Below are positions 37,201-51,623 of a stretch of DNA of 64,000 bases, in pieces. The notes beneath the pieces were generated by a model. That model saw only the letters and a program-made list of their open reading frames with translations. It was not told the origin of the DNA and searched no databases. The translations under genes were made by a program, and so were the position numbers. This DNA is from Tyto alba (taxonomy: Eukaryota > Chordata > Aves > Strigiformes > Tytonidae): assembly GCF_018691265.1 (NCBI RefSeq), contig NW_024881296.1, forward strand, positions 3,247,278 to 3,311,277. The letters run 5' to 3'. Position 1 is the stretch's first letter, and every line of letters begins with the position of its first letter.

Positions 37201-40200
37201 CTATAGAGACAGAATCCACAGATACTGGATTCAACCAAAACTTGTCAAATGCCAAATACAGGGGCATACCTCCCTTTACTTGGGAAAGAAATAAAATCAA
37301 CACTTTTCTTGTGCCCCATTTCTGCCCTGGGAAAGGTAGTGAGCAGTACAGTTTCTACATGTTTCTTGCATTCTGCTGCTTTTTTCTAATCTATTCTGAA
37401 ATGTCCTTAGGTTAGAGTAAGACTACTTGAGTTTCCCTTCTTATACACATTCCTCCCAGGAGTGGATGACTGTACTTCAGTGTTTACCTTTCAATTACTG
37501 GCCTCCAACATCAACTCTGAAAGCTCTCAGCTATTTGATGAAAACATACTTGTTTTCCTGTTGATGTGCACAACAGGTTTTAGTTAATATGCCCCCACAC
37601 CAGAGAAGCTGTCAATGAAATATTAATTTGTGCTTCTTGAATTACAGTTCCTGGCTGGGCAAACTAAAAGTTTTTCTGTCACAGGAATGGGTTTGTTACA
37701 CTTAATTGTGTATCTTATGCTTTTTCTGAGTCATCAAAATATCTGAGATCTCTGCATAGCTTCAAAATATCCGAAACAATCATGAAAGGCTAACAAGAAA
37801 AACAAACCAAAAAGCTGTATGCTGTCTCACACTATGAGTTATATAGATGGTTGAAGAGAATTAGAGAATGAGCAGAAAAGCCCTAGAGTCAGTGACACTG
37901 GTATTGGGCAGGAATGAAGTATCTAGGGAGCTGCTGAAACTTCTAGCACTTGGGAATCTTGTGCAGTTTCCCACAGTGGAAGATGAAGTAACTAACCTAC
38001 AGTCTTCTGTGTGCCTCGGACAGCCAAGAAAGGAGAGAGGGGATGAGTGAAAAGTTGATCTGACCTGAAATTTATGACATCTGGGATCTCAAGGGAGCTG
38101 ATTCCAGCAGAGCAAGTCTTGAGGCAGACAGAACACAGGGCTAGGATCCAAGACAATGGGATTTTACTCCTGTGTCTGTCCATGCAGAGAAAAAGACATT
38201 TTACCTCCCTGTTTCTTTTCCTATCCCTTTGCTGTATCAACTTAGATCAAAAAGCTTTGCGTGCTTACAAATTGGCACACTGATCCCATGCAAGACTCAA
38301 AAGTTCAGCATGCTATAAATAAGCATTATGTTATGAATATGACATTTGTTTGGGAGGTCACTTCACACACTGGGTGAGAGTTATCATTCCTGCCACACTT
38401 CACAAGAATAGCCATTGCACAGGTAGTCTCCCTTCTTGCTGTGTTGGCCAAAACAGACCTGCCTAGGGCCAGGGAGGGGTGGGGAGATCAGGGGCAGTAG
38501 GGGTCAGGGCCCATTCTACAATTTGAAGCCTTCTTTTATTTAAAACAGAGGACCCAGTCACCTATAAAATACCACATTAAAGTACATTCAATCTAAATGA
38601 AAGATCCTATTCCTGCAGAAGCTCTCCAATCCAAACATCAGATTTTGTCTCTTCCAATCAAAAAAGGTCTTTTCAGACAATATTATGAGAAATTTCTAAA
38701 GAAGGGCTGGGTAGGTCTCCAAGTAGGTTTTCCACTTAGGAAGTTCTTCCCCAAATGAGGCCTACCTAGGAACAAAAAATCCTCCCATAAACTAGGATTT
38801 TTAATTTCTTCTTCAATGTAGGTAGAAATGACTGAACAAGGTGAAGGAATGAAGAGAAGCAAAGGACTAGTTCATCACACTGTTGAGTCAGGCCCACTTC
38901 AGCCAGGCAGCAATCTGCAGTCCCTCAGGTGGGTGCAAAACAGATTTAGAAACACTTCGCCTCTCTCCTGAAGTTCTCCAAGGGGAAATAGAGCTCAGCA
39001 AACCCTTATATTTAATAATTAACTTTATCCAGGAAATAGTACCCTGTCCAAACCCATACATCATATAACATTGTCTCCTAATACTAATAATCTAAGGTGA
39101 ACACTTTGCTCAGTTTGCCTTACATAGTAGTTGGAAATCTCTTGGAATTGTATAAATCATTAAGAAAAGGCCTCAGTTATGCAGATGCCAGGGAAGATGA
39201 GTATTAGGTTATTGTGTACATTTGTATCCATATCTGTGTCTTTGCATCTACCATCTATCTTGTTGAGAATGCCAATGCAAAGAGAAAGTGGCACATCTTT
39301 GTTTAAGATGTTAATCATGGGAGCATATATGTGTTACATACACCATCAAAGCAACTGCACTTTTAATATAGAAAAGCTAAGGGATACTTCTTGGTGTTGT
39401 GCTGCAGAAAACAGTGGGAAGGTTTATTCTGCCATGCTTCACCTGAATTGTAAATAGTTTTTGTTCAACAAGATAAAGGTATTTAAATTTTATGTTTTAG
39501 TGAAGGAAGGAATTAGTTTTAAATGGAATTGGGGACCTGTGTAAAGTTTAACTGAGAAGGGTAATATATAGGGTTAATTTCCATCTCTTCCTCTAATCCC
39601 ATGTTTTTATTCTCAGGCCTCTCTGTGCCAACTTCATCCCCATGCTTGACACGCCCTATCAGCTTTTAATATATCTCCTTTTATGTCTTTTCACAAAACG
39701 TACCTCTTCTTTTAAATCTGGCTAATTTCTTGACATGTCACAAAATGGGAAGTCAATACATTTCAGATGAAATTCAGTGCCCACATTATTGCAGTTGGTT
39801 CAGTAGCTATTCGTTAATAAAGAACAGCAGGATCCACTAAAAGATACAGGCTGAACAATACACAAATGTATATTAAACAAATTACCCAGATCATTAACAA
39901 TATTGCAAGATTAATAGAAAACTGATTTACAGAATCAAAATCCATTCTCTCTCTCAACATTAAACCTGAATATGTCATGAGAGCAAGCCATATTAAATTT
40001 AAAGCCAACCTTATCTAGGCTTTGCTGTCCCTCTCTAAGGGCAAAGAATTGTATGACATTTGGAAATGGCAGATAGTTACACAACATGCATTTTTCAGTA
40101 GCATCCATTTCAAAGCGATATCATTACATCATTACATGAATGAACTCTACTCACTGCTTGTGGAGAGCATTGCTTGGTCTGGTTTTTTTTTTTTTGTTTT

Positions 40201-43200
40201 TTTTTTTTTTTTTTTTTTTTTTCTATTTTTTTTTTTTTTTGCAAATGACTGTATAGTGTAAAGCTCTGAATAGCATGCATTTATAAACCCGAGCATAAGT
40301 ATGCTGCTATTTTCACAGGAAAACTCTCATTATGAAAACAACCAGCAAAGGCCCTCATGGCACTTACCTTCTGGAGACAGTTGGTTTCATGAAGCAAATA
40401 CCAGCAGCTGCATTATCAAATAACCTGAAGACTGTGCTGGATAAATAATAAAAATTGGATCTCTGTGTGAGATGCAGGAGATGGAAAGAAAATAATCTTT
40501 GGAGCCCATCTTCAGAACATCAAATAATATACCTGACCAAATGAAAATCTAAACTAAAGATCTTATTATAGCTGCACATAAAGACAGCACTTATTTTATG
40601 AGACAATGTAAATGCACTCAAAAGCACTAGAAGACAGATCTTACTTTGTAGTTTCTAGAATCTGGTATTTACCCCAAAAGAATTTCATACATCAGATGTG
40701 GACTTATCTGCAGAGGGAAGAAAACTGTAAATATACTGAAACCCAATAAAAATGCAGTATCTCCCCAACAGTATACATATTTCATAAGCAACACAAAAAA
40801 CCTTTTCAATGTATCCTGTAGAAAAAAGATGTTTCAGTTCCTTGCCTTTACTACTATGAATGTTTAGCCTAAATTGCTGCCTTCTCTAAAAGTTTTAAGC
40901 TATGAAAAGCAGAATACCTCAGAAGATGAATAACTGATTATCTTGAGATAATCAAGATATTAACAGTGACCTTGCTTCTTTGTTCAGTGTGAACTCATCT
41001 ATTCTGTCAATGGTTCATTTTAGCCTGTTGATAACTTTTTAACCATCAATCCTGTATAATTATTTCTAGCTAAAAAACCCCAAAATGTTGATTTGGCATT
41101 AAACAAATTCATCTAGCAAAGTTTCCATAAAATTAAGTGTATTTATCCCTTTGTCTGCTAACTGAACCATCAGTGATGCTGTCTGCATATACAGCAAAAG
41201 GCTTTAGTTATTATTCTAAGCAAATGAATTCAGGACAAAAATAGAAACAGCCATTAAAAGATAATGCTACTGGATAATTCTTTCTTCCAGTTCTGTCAAC
41301 ATATATAAGTTTAAGATCTTCATAATACTCCAATCAGGCTGAATTAAAATGCTTTCCAATTATAATTTTGTGCTATATAAGCTTGTCACATTAAAAATTG
41401 GGAAGGGGGGAAAAAAACCCTTGTGACTATGAACTAAAATAGTGCTGATGCTCCTTTTTGAGAACCAGGCAGACTGTGTGTACTCTCACATTCCTTGTTT
41501 TTACAAATGAAAGAAAATGGTAAACAGGATTTAGTACATTTATCCAGAATCTCCAAAGCAGAATTTACAAGAAATAATAAGTCATCAAGCTGACCTTGCA
41601 TAAGTCTCTCATGCCCCAAACACAGCAGCACTGTATGGAGTTCAAGGTGTCACAGTGGCAGAAAGTGACCCTTCTTATGTACAATAGCTGCCTAATAGGA
41701 CTGTTTTGACAACAGCACCTAAGGGATTATAAATAATGATCACCTCCAGGAAGATTTTTCTTACATGTCTCCCACTTAACCTCAACCTGATTACGAGGAC
41801 ATGCAGTGGTTTGCAAATCTTGGTGATCGGAAACACTGCTCTGTTCAAACAGGTTTTTCATTTCCCAGATAAGGAAGTCTGCTACACAGTTACTCTGAGG
41901 CTCCTTTTCATCCTTTGTTAGCATAGCAAGGTTACTAAGACTCTGTGGAAGTATCCAGCATGTCCATTTTCACCTTGCTAAAGTCCCATGCCTATTCAAA
42001 TGTAGCAAGTTCCTCAACACCACGCATGGCTCATGCCTGGAAGGGTTTTGCGTGCAGAGTGATCACACAGTGGCTATAGAGGAAAAGGCATAACCTATCC
42101 TGACAAGCAGGATTGTCCTGAGCTGCAAAGGCAGTCAAGAACATCATGGATTTGCACAAAACAACTTAAAGCCACTGTGAGACAAGGAATCACAAGAGGC
42201 TTTTTATTCCCAATTACAGAAGAACTGAGACTCAGCAGAGCTTTCCCTGATCCTCATGACCACAGCAGACCACTTGCTCACATTCTCTGTAGGGGAAATT
42301 TGCTTCTTCAATCATGGTTATATCAAGAAAGAAGGGAGGTAGAGCAAAGCAGCTGGTAGGGCAGTAAACCAGGGCTTTGAGCAGGCAGGAACACTTAATC
42401 TGCTCATCTTCTATCTAGCTCTAACAGGAGAGTAACACAACAACATATTAACTACTTCCAGTCCTCTTTGTACCATATCTGAAGTGGTTATGGCTGACAT
42501 TCTGTGTCAGGATTTTCCTGTTCTCATTTTAAATGTCATAACTGAGTCAAGAGCCAGTGTCAGGAGAAAATATGTAGTCACCTGTGGAAGAGTTAGCACT
42601 AACGGCTACTCTGTGCGATACCAATGCTGTAGTTCAACTACATGGGTATGTGTGGGTCAGCAGACTGAGAAGAGACATTTGGAGCACTGTCCCCCTTATC
42701 ACCATTCTCCCCTAATGTTTGCTGTTTTTTTCTGTGCATATATGACTTAGTTGTGGCGTCCAAATGAGTTCTCACTACTTCCTCTCTAAGAATACAGGTT
42801 AGAGCAGAAGTTCAGAAAAACTCATAAAAAAAGATTGGCAGAGAGCTGGGCTTTTCAATTTTGCACAATGCTGCTGTATGGCTGAACACTCTCACCCACT
42901 CTGGACCAACCACAAACAGTTATGGTGTCCACCTGTGCCTGCCTCTGCCACATTTAATTGCCACTTCCCTGCATACACAGGTAGTTGCAAGAAGGATCCT
43001 ATGCTGTAACAAGGAAGAGATGTCCACTTCATCACACTATCAGCACAGAGCTGACCACCTGCACTTTGGTCAGCCATCGGGGCTCTTCTTCACATGCTCT
43101 CTGTACTCACTCTATGCAGTAACAGTATGCTCAGCTTCTAAGCAGCTGTGTTTAATTGAGAGAGATTTTAAAATCTCACTTGTTATCAGATACACAAAAT

Positions 43201-43642
43201 AAATCACTAACAGACAGGAAAAGAATTTATGGAAGTGAGGTTACACCTCTCCATGCTGAGCTGTGGGGTAAATTTTGCATGTTTTGTGGGGAAGCAGTGT
43301 TTAGACCAGCTGAAGGTCTGGTCCAATTTTTGTGCCTGTTCCATGGTCTTAGTGTAATTCCTCAGAGCTACACTGGGCTGGTGGTGTCTGAGGCTGTCTC
43401 TTATATTTGCTGTTAGGGACATGCAGACATGTCCCCATGACCACACTGATGATAATGTCACCTATGATAACAGCATGATGAACAGATGTAGACAGGATAG
43501 TTTCCTGGCAAATGTGACTTCTCATGAAAGAAAAGCACTTGCTTCAGCCATTATCTTCAGCAAGGAAATTTATCATTTGCTTCTCAAGTGGTTTTCAATT
43601 TTCTTGACATTTAAAAACAAAAGTACTTTTGGCCTTACTAAC
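34254..43642. other. Intergenic sequence, no gene seen
   Basis: AT-rich sequence with one 163-codon open frame (35002-35493, plus) that matches nothing I recognise and is within chance length for this much DNA. A T-rich tract lies at 40183-40240. I recognised no LTR, CR1 or exon in it. Confidence 0.6.
40183..40240 (+). repeat. Poly(T) tract with G and C interruptions
   Basis: About 58 bases almost entirely T, interrupted by single G, C and A. The phenylalanine-rich frame ending at 40261 is a translation of this tract. Confidence 0.95.
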
Positions 43643-44719
43643 TGTCCTGGGTTTGAGTGAGTGGTGGGGGTTTTTGGTGGCAGGGGAGGGGGCTATAGGG
43701 GCGGCCCCCTGTGAGAAGTTTCTCAAAGCTCCCCCAGCTCCAAGTCAGCTCCACCTCTGCTTGAAAACTGAGCCAATCAGCTGCACCTCTGCAGTAATGT
43801 ATTTAAGAAGGGACGTGGTGACGGGCAGTGGGACTTGTGAGGAGGAGTTGCTGCAGCTGTGTGAACACCAAGGTCATAGGAGGAATGGAGGAAGAAAGGA
43901 GGGGGGAGGTGTGTTGGATCAGAGACCCCCCTGTATCCTGTGGGGAGACGGCAGGGTGGGCCCCCCCTGCCACCCATTAAGATCTACAGTGGAGAAGACA
44001 CTGATTTATGGCCTGTGCTTTTCGCCTGGTTGATCAAGGTGCTGTGCCCGAAGAAGGCCGGGGTCTTGTGGGAAAAGGCAGCCCCGCTGCTGTAATTCAG
44101 CGCTGGGAGGATTGCAGCATGCGGGGGTGTCCCACGCCGGAGCAGCTCGGGAAGGGCTGCAGCCATGGGAGGGAATCCAGTTGGAGAAAGTTGGTGAGCC
44201 ACACCGGAGCAGTGTGGGGAACACTGCGGCCCGTTGGAGGAACTCATGTCAGAGAAAGTTTGTGGAGGACTGTCTCCTGTGAGAGGGGGACCACGATGGA
44301 GCAGGAGGAACAAGTTCCAGACACTCCCCCCACTGAAGATGGAAGCAGCGGCAGCACTGACTGCACCCCCCATTCCCTGCCCCTGCGCCACTGGGGGAGG
44401 AGGTAGAGATATCGGGAGCAGAGCTGAGCCCGGGAAGAAGGGAGGGGTGGGGGGAAGGTGTTCTCAAGATGTGGCAATGCTTCTCACTGTCCTACTCTGT
44501 TAAGTGTTGTTAGTGTCTGTAATATATGTATGTTAATTTTTTTTCTTCCCCTAACAAGTCTGCCTTTTGCTCGTGCCCATAAAGGGTGATTTTTTTTCCC
44601 CCATCCCAGTCCTATCTCGAACCCCAAGCCTGTCTCTCTGTCCCTTCTTATTGCCAGAAGAGAAGAGGGAGAGAGTGGCTGTGTGGTGGTTGTCTGCCGA
44701 CCAGGCTCAAAACACGACA
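43643..44719 (+). mobile_element. Solo LTR, long type (~1077 bp), copy A
   Basis: It begins TGTCCTGGGTTTGAG and ends CTCAAAACACGACA. It is flanked by a perfect 5-bp target duplication CTAAC (43638-43642 and 44720-44724). Promoter layout in plus orientation: CCAAT (43773-43777), TATTTAAG (43800-43807), then about 700 bases to a mutated poly(A) signal AATATA (44521-44526), which copy B has intact. It aligns along its whole length with 62318-63379, by eye at about 85-90% identity. The 134-residue frame at 43629-44033 covers the U3/R part and is shared with copy B because of common descent; it resembles no retroviral protein. The 5-bp duplication favours an ERVL-type integrase. Confidence 0.92.
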
Positions 44720-47700
44720 CTAACTTTCTCCCCACCATTAGTACCTGACACACAGCTCTGCTGACTGGGCATATGACCTTGTGCTCCTCTGGAAGTGAAT
44801 GAAGGCTCAGACGTTCTGTTACCAAGGCAACTCCTTTTGATATTTGTACAAAGTTACATGCTTTGGAGGGAACCTGCAAAGCTGCTGAATCCCACAGGAA
44901 GGACACCTGCAGCTCACTCTTTTAGGCTCACGTACAAAGGGCCAGATCCAATACAGGTTGAAGCTCTCAAGTCCTGTAACAATTTAGGTGTATAAATCTA
45001 TCTAAAACAAGAGGACCTTTGTTGCATGAAAATAACAGCTTGCATATTTCTAGAGAGGAAAGGGACAACACAGGCAATATTTCTGTAGCCTAAATGAGAG
45101 CACTACCTGCAGACACTCAGAATAGCTTTACAAAGAGCAGTAAGACTGAAGTAAACAAGTATCTTTTGGATGTGACTCTACCAGAGGTCCCAGAGGGAGA
45201 GGAGGTTTATTGGATGCAATTCCAGAGGGTAAAGGACATGTTAGTGAGAGCATCTTTCAATTTTCGATGGAGGAATACCAAAGTGAACATGAATAAATTA
45301 CAGTGAAGTGACTGAGAGTGCCAGAGTGCTCAGGATTTAACAAAGGAAAATTGACTGCCAAAAAACAAAACAAAACAAAGAAAATCCTAACTAAATAAAG
45401 CTCATGTTGAGCAATGCTGAGAACTCCTGGGTATGGCAAAGAGAACAAGCCTTTATGGTGAGGGTCAGAAAGCAGCTACATTAAATATTGCTGTAGGTAA
45501 CAGCAGTCATGAAAATGAGAAAAGGATGAGATTGCAGTTTCTGCTGTTTTAGCCTTTGTCTGGACTCCGTAGGTTAACATAATTTATTAAGCCAGTAGGA
45601 TTTTTCTATCACCACAAAAAGAGATCATTGTAGATTTGTTCTTTAATCCTATTACTGTTATTTTTACAAGGGACTACATACAATCCAGTTTATAATTACT
45701 GCAACTAGAATTCACCAATATTTCCCATTATTGTCAATTGTTTACAACTGTGTCAAACTATCAAAATTGCAAAAGCAGCTCTTTTTTTGGCATTTAAAAA
45801 TTTACGCTTTCAACTTAGAACCTTAATGCCTGCATTTTCTAAGATAAGGCTGGGCCTGGGTTTATCAGAGAACAATGGGACAGAGTATAAAATCAGCAAG
45901 CTGAAGATGCAAGGGGAAGGATAGGTTTCTACTTAATTCAAGGTTTCATTCCCAATTCCACAGCAGGACTTCTGTGCAGTTCTGCATGGAGAAGAAGACC
46001 AGGCTTGCATGCGTTCCCAAGGTGAAATGGGACAATAATGATTCTTCTTTACCAGCCTCTGTCTGCCTATATCTACATTAAATATTTTTGGCTTCTCCCT
46101 TTTTGAAGGTGTGATTCCCTACAGCTGACAAGGGTGAAACAGGCAGTGATTTGGGAAATGCCATGTCAGCCATAGATGTACTTCCACAGTGAACACTGAG
46201 GTCCCACTGAGGTCCTGCTCAAGACAACGAAATTGTCCATCCCCTGTTGAAGAGCTGGTTCTACCATGAAACAAAAACTTTCTGTGATTTATACAGTCTT
46301 AACAATGCTGCAACCAGCAAGAAGGTCATATAAACTTGCTGAAATCTGATAGTGGGAATGTCACAAACTACCAAAACCAATCTGAGTGCTAGAACTGGTT
46401 GTTGTGACATCCCCTGATTATGGTAGACATAAAACAGCACATCTCTGATAAATAACAAACAGCAAAGAGACAGACCAGAACATACACACCTTGCTGCTGT
46501 GCTTTCTCAGTAACAAGACACACTGTCCTACTTCTTGAAATACAGAGTTGCATGACTTTCCAAAATAATGACCATCATGACTGTTTCTAAACATATAGCT
46601 CTACTCCATGCTGAAGAGAACTTCAGTCAAACTGAGTCCTGCCCATCTCCCCTGAAATAAAATAAGGCATTTTATGAAGATGATGTTCTGAATAAATTCT
46701 TGCTTATCAAATACTATCTTGATTTTAAAATATCAGTAGGAACATAGATAAACATTGTAAATATCTGCTTCTGTGTGAAGTAACTATCAAGATCTCAATT
46801 CAGGCAAGTATGTAAATATATCTTTATAGAAAAAAATTTATTATTCTTCACTAGGGGTTTCTGACTTCAAGGGTATCTAGAAACAACAGAACTGAGTCAT
46901 CCCAAGTTACTGTGAAGTTTATTGTGTGGTGTTTTTTTGTTCTTTTGTTTTTAATTAGTAGCATACTTGCTCTACTCCTGTAAAGTCATTTGGGGTTTAG
47001 GTAAAAAAGATCTGTAATTATAAAGTAAATTGTCAAGCAAAATGAAATTAAATTGAGCCTATCCGCACTCTGCTGCTGTTGGCAACCTTCAGTCATGCCT
47101 TCTTTTGGTTTTCATATTGCTTCTTCCCCTTAAAGGGACAAAGCCAGCATGTCTTGCCACCAAGGGAGAATATTCAATAAATGCAGTAGTCTCCAGCCTA
47201 ACTAAAACCTGATGTAAGTTCACCTGACAGTACACAAGACCATCATCACCACTCCCAGTGGACTGTTAATTGGGTTCTCCGTCTTATTTACTCTATTGCA
47301 GTAGTGACTGTAATCGAATGGCTCTGTACAACGAATACATAAATGACCCGTTGCATACAATTTTTCCTTAGACTTGCCATTGTTTTTCACAATCGGCCAC
47401 CATTCCCTAGAGATAAACACACAGAATCTGTACCATCTATAATACAGCACCTGAAGGAGAGACCTGACTTATTTCCCCACCACTGCTTTTTCTTTTTATT
47501 TAGACCAAAGCACATATTTCTGATGAAATAAAGAAAAACTGGCAGAGGAAAAGGTGATGCAAAATTAAACAGTGATGATTGCATAATGGATAGTGTGACT
47601 TGTTAGAAATCTTTCATTGCTATTGCTTTTCACCATTTGGTGCAAGTATTTTCAGATGCACAACCAACCTCCTAAAGATTTCCCTACAGAACTCCACAAC

Positions 47701-47884
47701 AGAGCACAGGATCCCTCTGCCACCATAATGGAGTACTCTTCTTTACAAGACCAGGCATATTTACAATGTCAAAGCTAATTAGCAAAACCAAATACAATAT
47801 TTAAAGCATGCATGCAGGCTCTAGGTTTAGATATCACTAGTTACTGGTACTACTGAAAGACCACCACTTTTGAGTCCTTTATAA

Positions 47885-47924
47885 CTATATGTGAAAACTA
47901 TATGTGAAAACCTATATGTGAAAC
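47885..47924 (+). repeat. Three tandem copies of CTATATGTGAAA(A)(C)
   Basis: Units 47885-47897, 47898-47911 and 47912-47924 differ only by one A or C at the end. It is a small recent slippage repeat. Confidence 0.9.
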
Positions 47925-48079
47925 TTCAGCACTAGGAAAGTGGCAGGTTCAGCCCAATCATGAAATGGTTTTTGAGAGGTTTGAGAGGCTTACATTGCTT
48001 GTGCTTGGACTCAATTACTTGGAAGCATGCTCAAAACAAACAAGCAAGACCTTTTACTCCCCTGTGCAATGCTTAGTTT

Positions 48080-48205
48080 AATTCCATAGCTTTCCACAAC
48101 ATTCTGTTGTGGAAGCCAAATTATAAATAGGTTGAAGAAGAAATTAGACTCATTCATCATTGTTGGATATTAATCAGGATAGACCAGCCACAGTTGTCCA
48201 TTCTG
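48080..48205 (+). repeat. Old CR1 LINE 3' fragment, sense orientation
   Basis: The order GTTGTGGAAGCCAAATTATA, AATAGGTTGAAGAAGAAATT, AGACTCATTCATCATTG and GGATATTAATCAGGATAG matches the 3' part of CR1 elements. The small hairpin TTCCACAACA/TGTTGTGGAA (48092-48114) is inside it and needs no other explanation. Confidence 0.6.
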
Positions 48206-51200
48206 GGAAACACTACTTGGCAGATTATGAAGACCTAAAAAGAAATACACGTGGAAAGATATTTTAGGCACACATTGTTTCACGTATTCTTTTCCTGAGT
48301 TTTTCCCTAAGTAGCTACAGATTGAGGCTATTTACTAGGCTGGATCAACTTCTGGACTGATCCAGAATAGCAAACACGGTTCCTTTTCTATATTAAAGGC
48401 ATTAAGAACTCAAAAAAATTCCAGTTGTGTTTTTTTTTTCCAAAGTTTGAACAGAGAATGTGAACTGGAATTCAATAAAACTGTACTAACTATTGTGATG
48501 TTTGCACTGAAAATATCTAGATATTTTATGGTGGAATCACAACAATAATTGTCATTTAAGTTATCCAATCCTTCATAACAGTCTTTCCTGATCTAATGAA
48601 AACCAAAATTAAACACAAAGACAGATGGGGCATGTAAAGAAAAATATCTATCATAAACTCATATGCGGTTCAGAAATGCTGCAAGGTTTGCACTGAAGCA
48701 ACAAACCCAAAACTCACTAGGAAATGCGTGAGCTTCTTTCCATTTACCTCCCAGAAGAGCTATACATGCTTTTTAGCAGTCCTTTGAGATTTGCTTTTTG
48801 CCATCTATCTCAATTGCAGTTAAAGAACAACAGTTGTAGGAACAGTCTTTCCTTATGATGCTATATTTCTTGTGCTGCACTTCTGAAAGTGCCATCAAAT
48901 CACAAAGGGGGAAAAACACATTCAAACTGCTTTTGAATTAGGCTGTGTACTACAGTATTGCCCATCTCCAGCACCAACATGAGAGACCATGAGTTTAATG
49001 TATCTTATAACTCTGCTTCAATGCAAAACATTGACAAAAAGTCTGAATCTAGATCCTCAGGTCAGGTAGAGATGTCTTTATTGACATGCACCTATCTCCA
49101 TCAGCTCAGGATCCAACCCACATACTTGTAGGTGAGCTTGACTTGGGTCACTGTCCTTGGAAATGGCAGAAACAAGCACCCCTGGAAGCACATATCACCA
49201 GGTCTGCAGCTATTAAGAGTCCACCTCACATTATGAATTACAGTCCCATGCCCTTGTCACCCAGTTAGACAGACTATACAAAATTTCAAGCCTTTCTTGA
49301 AAGTACAAAGTGTCCTGTCCATTCACCTACAGACAGTGCCCAACATGGTGAAGAACCAATCCCCGCAGCAATCTTGTGTGGAAAATACTTTATGTCCCAG
49401 AAAAGCAAAGTTTTTTCCATACAGAGTGTCAACAATCCAGTTTAATAACTGAGTTTGGCTTTCTTGGCTGTTGATTTGACTTTTCAAACAAAATTCAGAT
49501 TCAAGAGAAGTATTTCTCTTTTTAAAATGCTCACTTTTTGCTAGAAAAAGTCCAGTAACAAAAGAATGGCCTGTTTTTTCTGCAGTTGTGCATATAGCAC
49601 GGACCTTCTCCTTGACAGTCAGACAGACTTGTTCTGATTCAGCAAACAAGCAAATAGGAAACAGCCACAGGGGAACAGCAGAAAAAGCACAGACTATGAA
49701 AAAAATTACTAAAAAAATGCATGGGCAAATATCAAGAACAGTGAAGGCAAATAATATAAAAATCAGTGATAAAACTAATGACATTCAGGGCAAATATTAG
49801 CTGGATTTAATGCAATCTGGATGAATAAATTAAGTACTCAGAAGAGCGTATGTAGACCACCTCATGCCTGTACTCCAGGGAGGAGGATGATGACCACCCC
49901 TCAGAGCTCAAGCTTTTCTGCAACAGTTCTCAGCTCAGCAAGAGAGAGGATGAGGAAAACTTGTTGACAATGATTCTGCCAAACAGAATCCAGTAAACAA
50001 GAGCAATATCAACAGACAACACAAGGTCTTGCTAAAAAGTCAGATGGCTTTTTTCAAGAAGTGACTGCAGGATAATAAAATTTACTAAGTGAAATTACAG
50101 TGATGTATACATTAAAAAAAAAAAAAAAAAATCAGTGTTAATCTAATTGCACACCAGTGAGGAGGGAAAAAAAAAAAAAAAAACTTGCAGGGAAAAGGAC
50201 TGAATAGAAATCACAAAACACAAGGTTAATAAGTATCATTTACTCCTATAGTGAGTATTGTTTCACCTCTTCAGGAACATAGCAGACTGTGGTGAATTAA
50301 GGTAACCCATGTACACAGAGATGGTGTAGGAAGACTGTTTTATTTACAAACATTTCATCATATAGATGATCGATGAAAATGCGTTATGGCATATATATTG
50401 TGGGTAAGAACCTTTAATATCCTCATATTTCAACTTTCCCTAGATTGAAAACTTAACGTTGTTTTTTTTTTTTTTCAGTTAGAAAGGAACTGATCACCCA
50501 CGCAGCCCCCTGAAGAGCACTTTTTCTACGTGTTTTGTAAAAAATAGTTACAGTACTAATGTTTATGATCAATGCATTTTGGAAGTTATGCTTGGAAATC
50601 TCTTGGGTAAAACTAAGACAAAACCCAAGCCTTTCATAATGTTGCATTAAGCAGCCCAAATCAAGTCAGTAAAAGTCTTATCACAGCCGGACAGCGTGTG
50701 GACAACAGAGCATATAGCTTGTGTACAATGAAGTGATGGGCACTATTAGAATACACTTTAAACATTCATACACCTATTTTTTTGTGATCATAAGGAATGA
50801 GATTCCTCACTGCTTTGCTTAAATCTATTATTGCTGTCAAACATACTGACCCACTGTTACACTTTGTGAGATATATCGCTATTTGTTTCTCCTTTACCAT
50901 ATTTTTCCATTTTTTACTGGCTTGGAACAAAGCTGTTTGATGTCATGAGGAAATACCTTCCCTTTGATGCCAGTCATCGTGGCTCTTTTATTGAGGTGTC
51001 ATTACTCCTCCTGGGAATTGATTAGCATTGTCTAACCTCACCCACCACTCAGCAGTTGGTGCACATGCCAGTCACTAAGGGGGAGTTTCCAGGGTCTTTT
51101 TCTGTACAAGGGTCTGGGAGCATGTGCAAGGGTAAGGTTAGAGTTTTTAGACTCTGCTCTGTCATCGGAAAATGTGTGGTTTTGTGGTCAAACAGATACT

Positions 51201-51623
51201 TTGATCAGTAGGAGAGGTGGTGCTCCAGCAATGCTGAGACAGACATCGGCTGGTAGTTTCAACACAGTCCTTTTGACAGAGTCCAGCAATGTTGAGACAG
51301 ACATTCATTGCTACAGACATTTGTTGGTACAGACATCCATTTTTAGACACAGTCTTTTACAGGAATCATGAAAACTTTGACAAGTTTGCTCACAACTGAC
51401 TGTTACAAGAGCAGACACAAACAGTGTTACTCCACTCCTCGGAGAATTTGCACCAGAATGTTTCCCACTCTCTATATTTCCACTTTAAATGGTAGCTGAA
51501 TTTAAAGGAAACTGTCAGCAGCACAAAATCCTATTTCTCCCCATTTCCTCATGGCTTGTTATTAGGGTCCTGCTGGGACACAGGTTCTCCCTTGTTGTGA
51601 ATCGTGTCACAGCAACTGCAATA

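Larger units (their letters stand above)
44720..51623. other. Intergenic sequence, no gene seen
   Basis: AT-rich sequence. It holds a CR1 3' fragment near 48.1 kb, a three-unit repeat at 47885-47924, poly(A) runs near 50113 and 50169 and a T-run near 50460. The 153-codon minus frame at 49784-49323 has no recognisable domain. Its T-rich, hydrophobic N-terminus and its length fit chance. Confidence 0.6.

Noticed and set aside
40935..40954. 9-bp inverted repeat TGATTATCT/AGATAATCA with 2-nt spacing.
   Set aside because: Short, AT-rich and expected by chance in this composition.
43629..44033. 134-codon frame shared with 62328-62678, considered as a gene family.
   Set aside because: It lies inside the U3/R parts of two copies of the same LTR, so its similarity is explained by common descent of the repeats. 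It is kept only as a question in the findings.
49323..49784. 153-codon minus-strand open frame with a hydrophobic N-terminus.
   Set aside because: About one frame of this length is expected by chance in 64 kb at this base composition. No recognisable family and no flanking gene structure.
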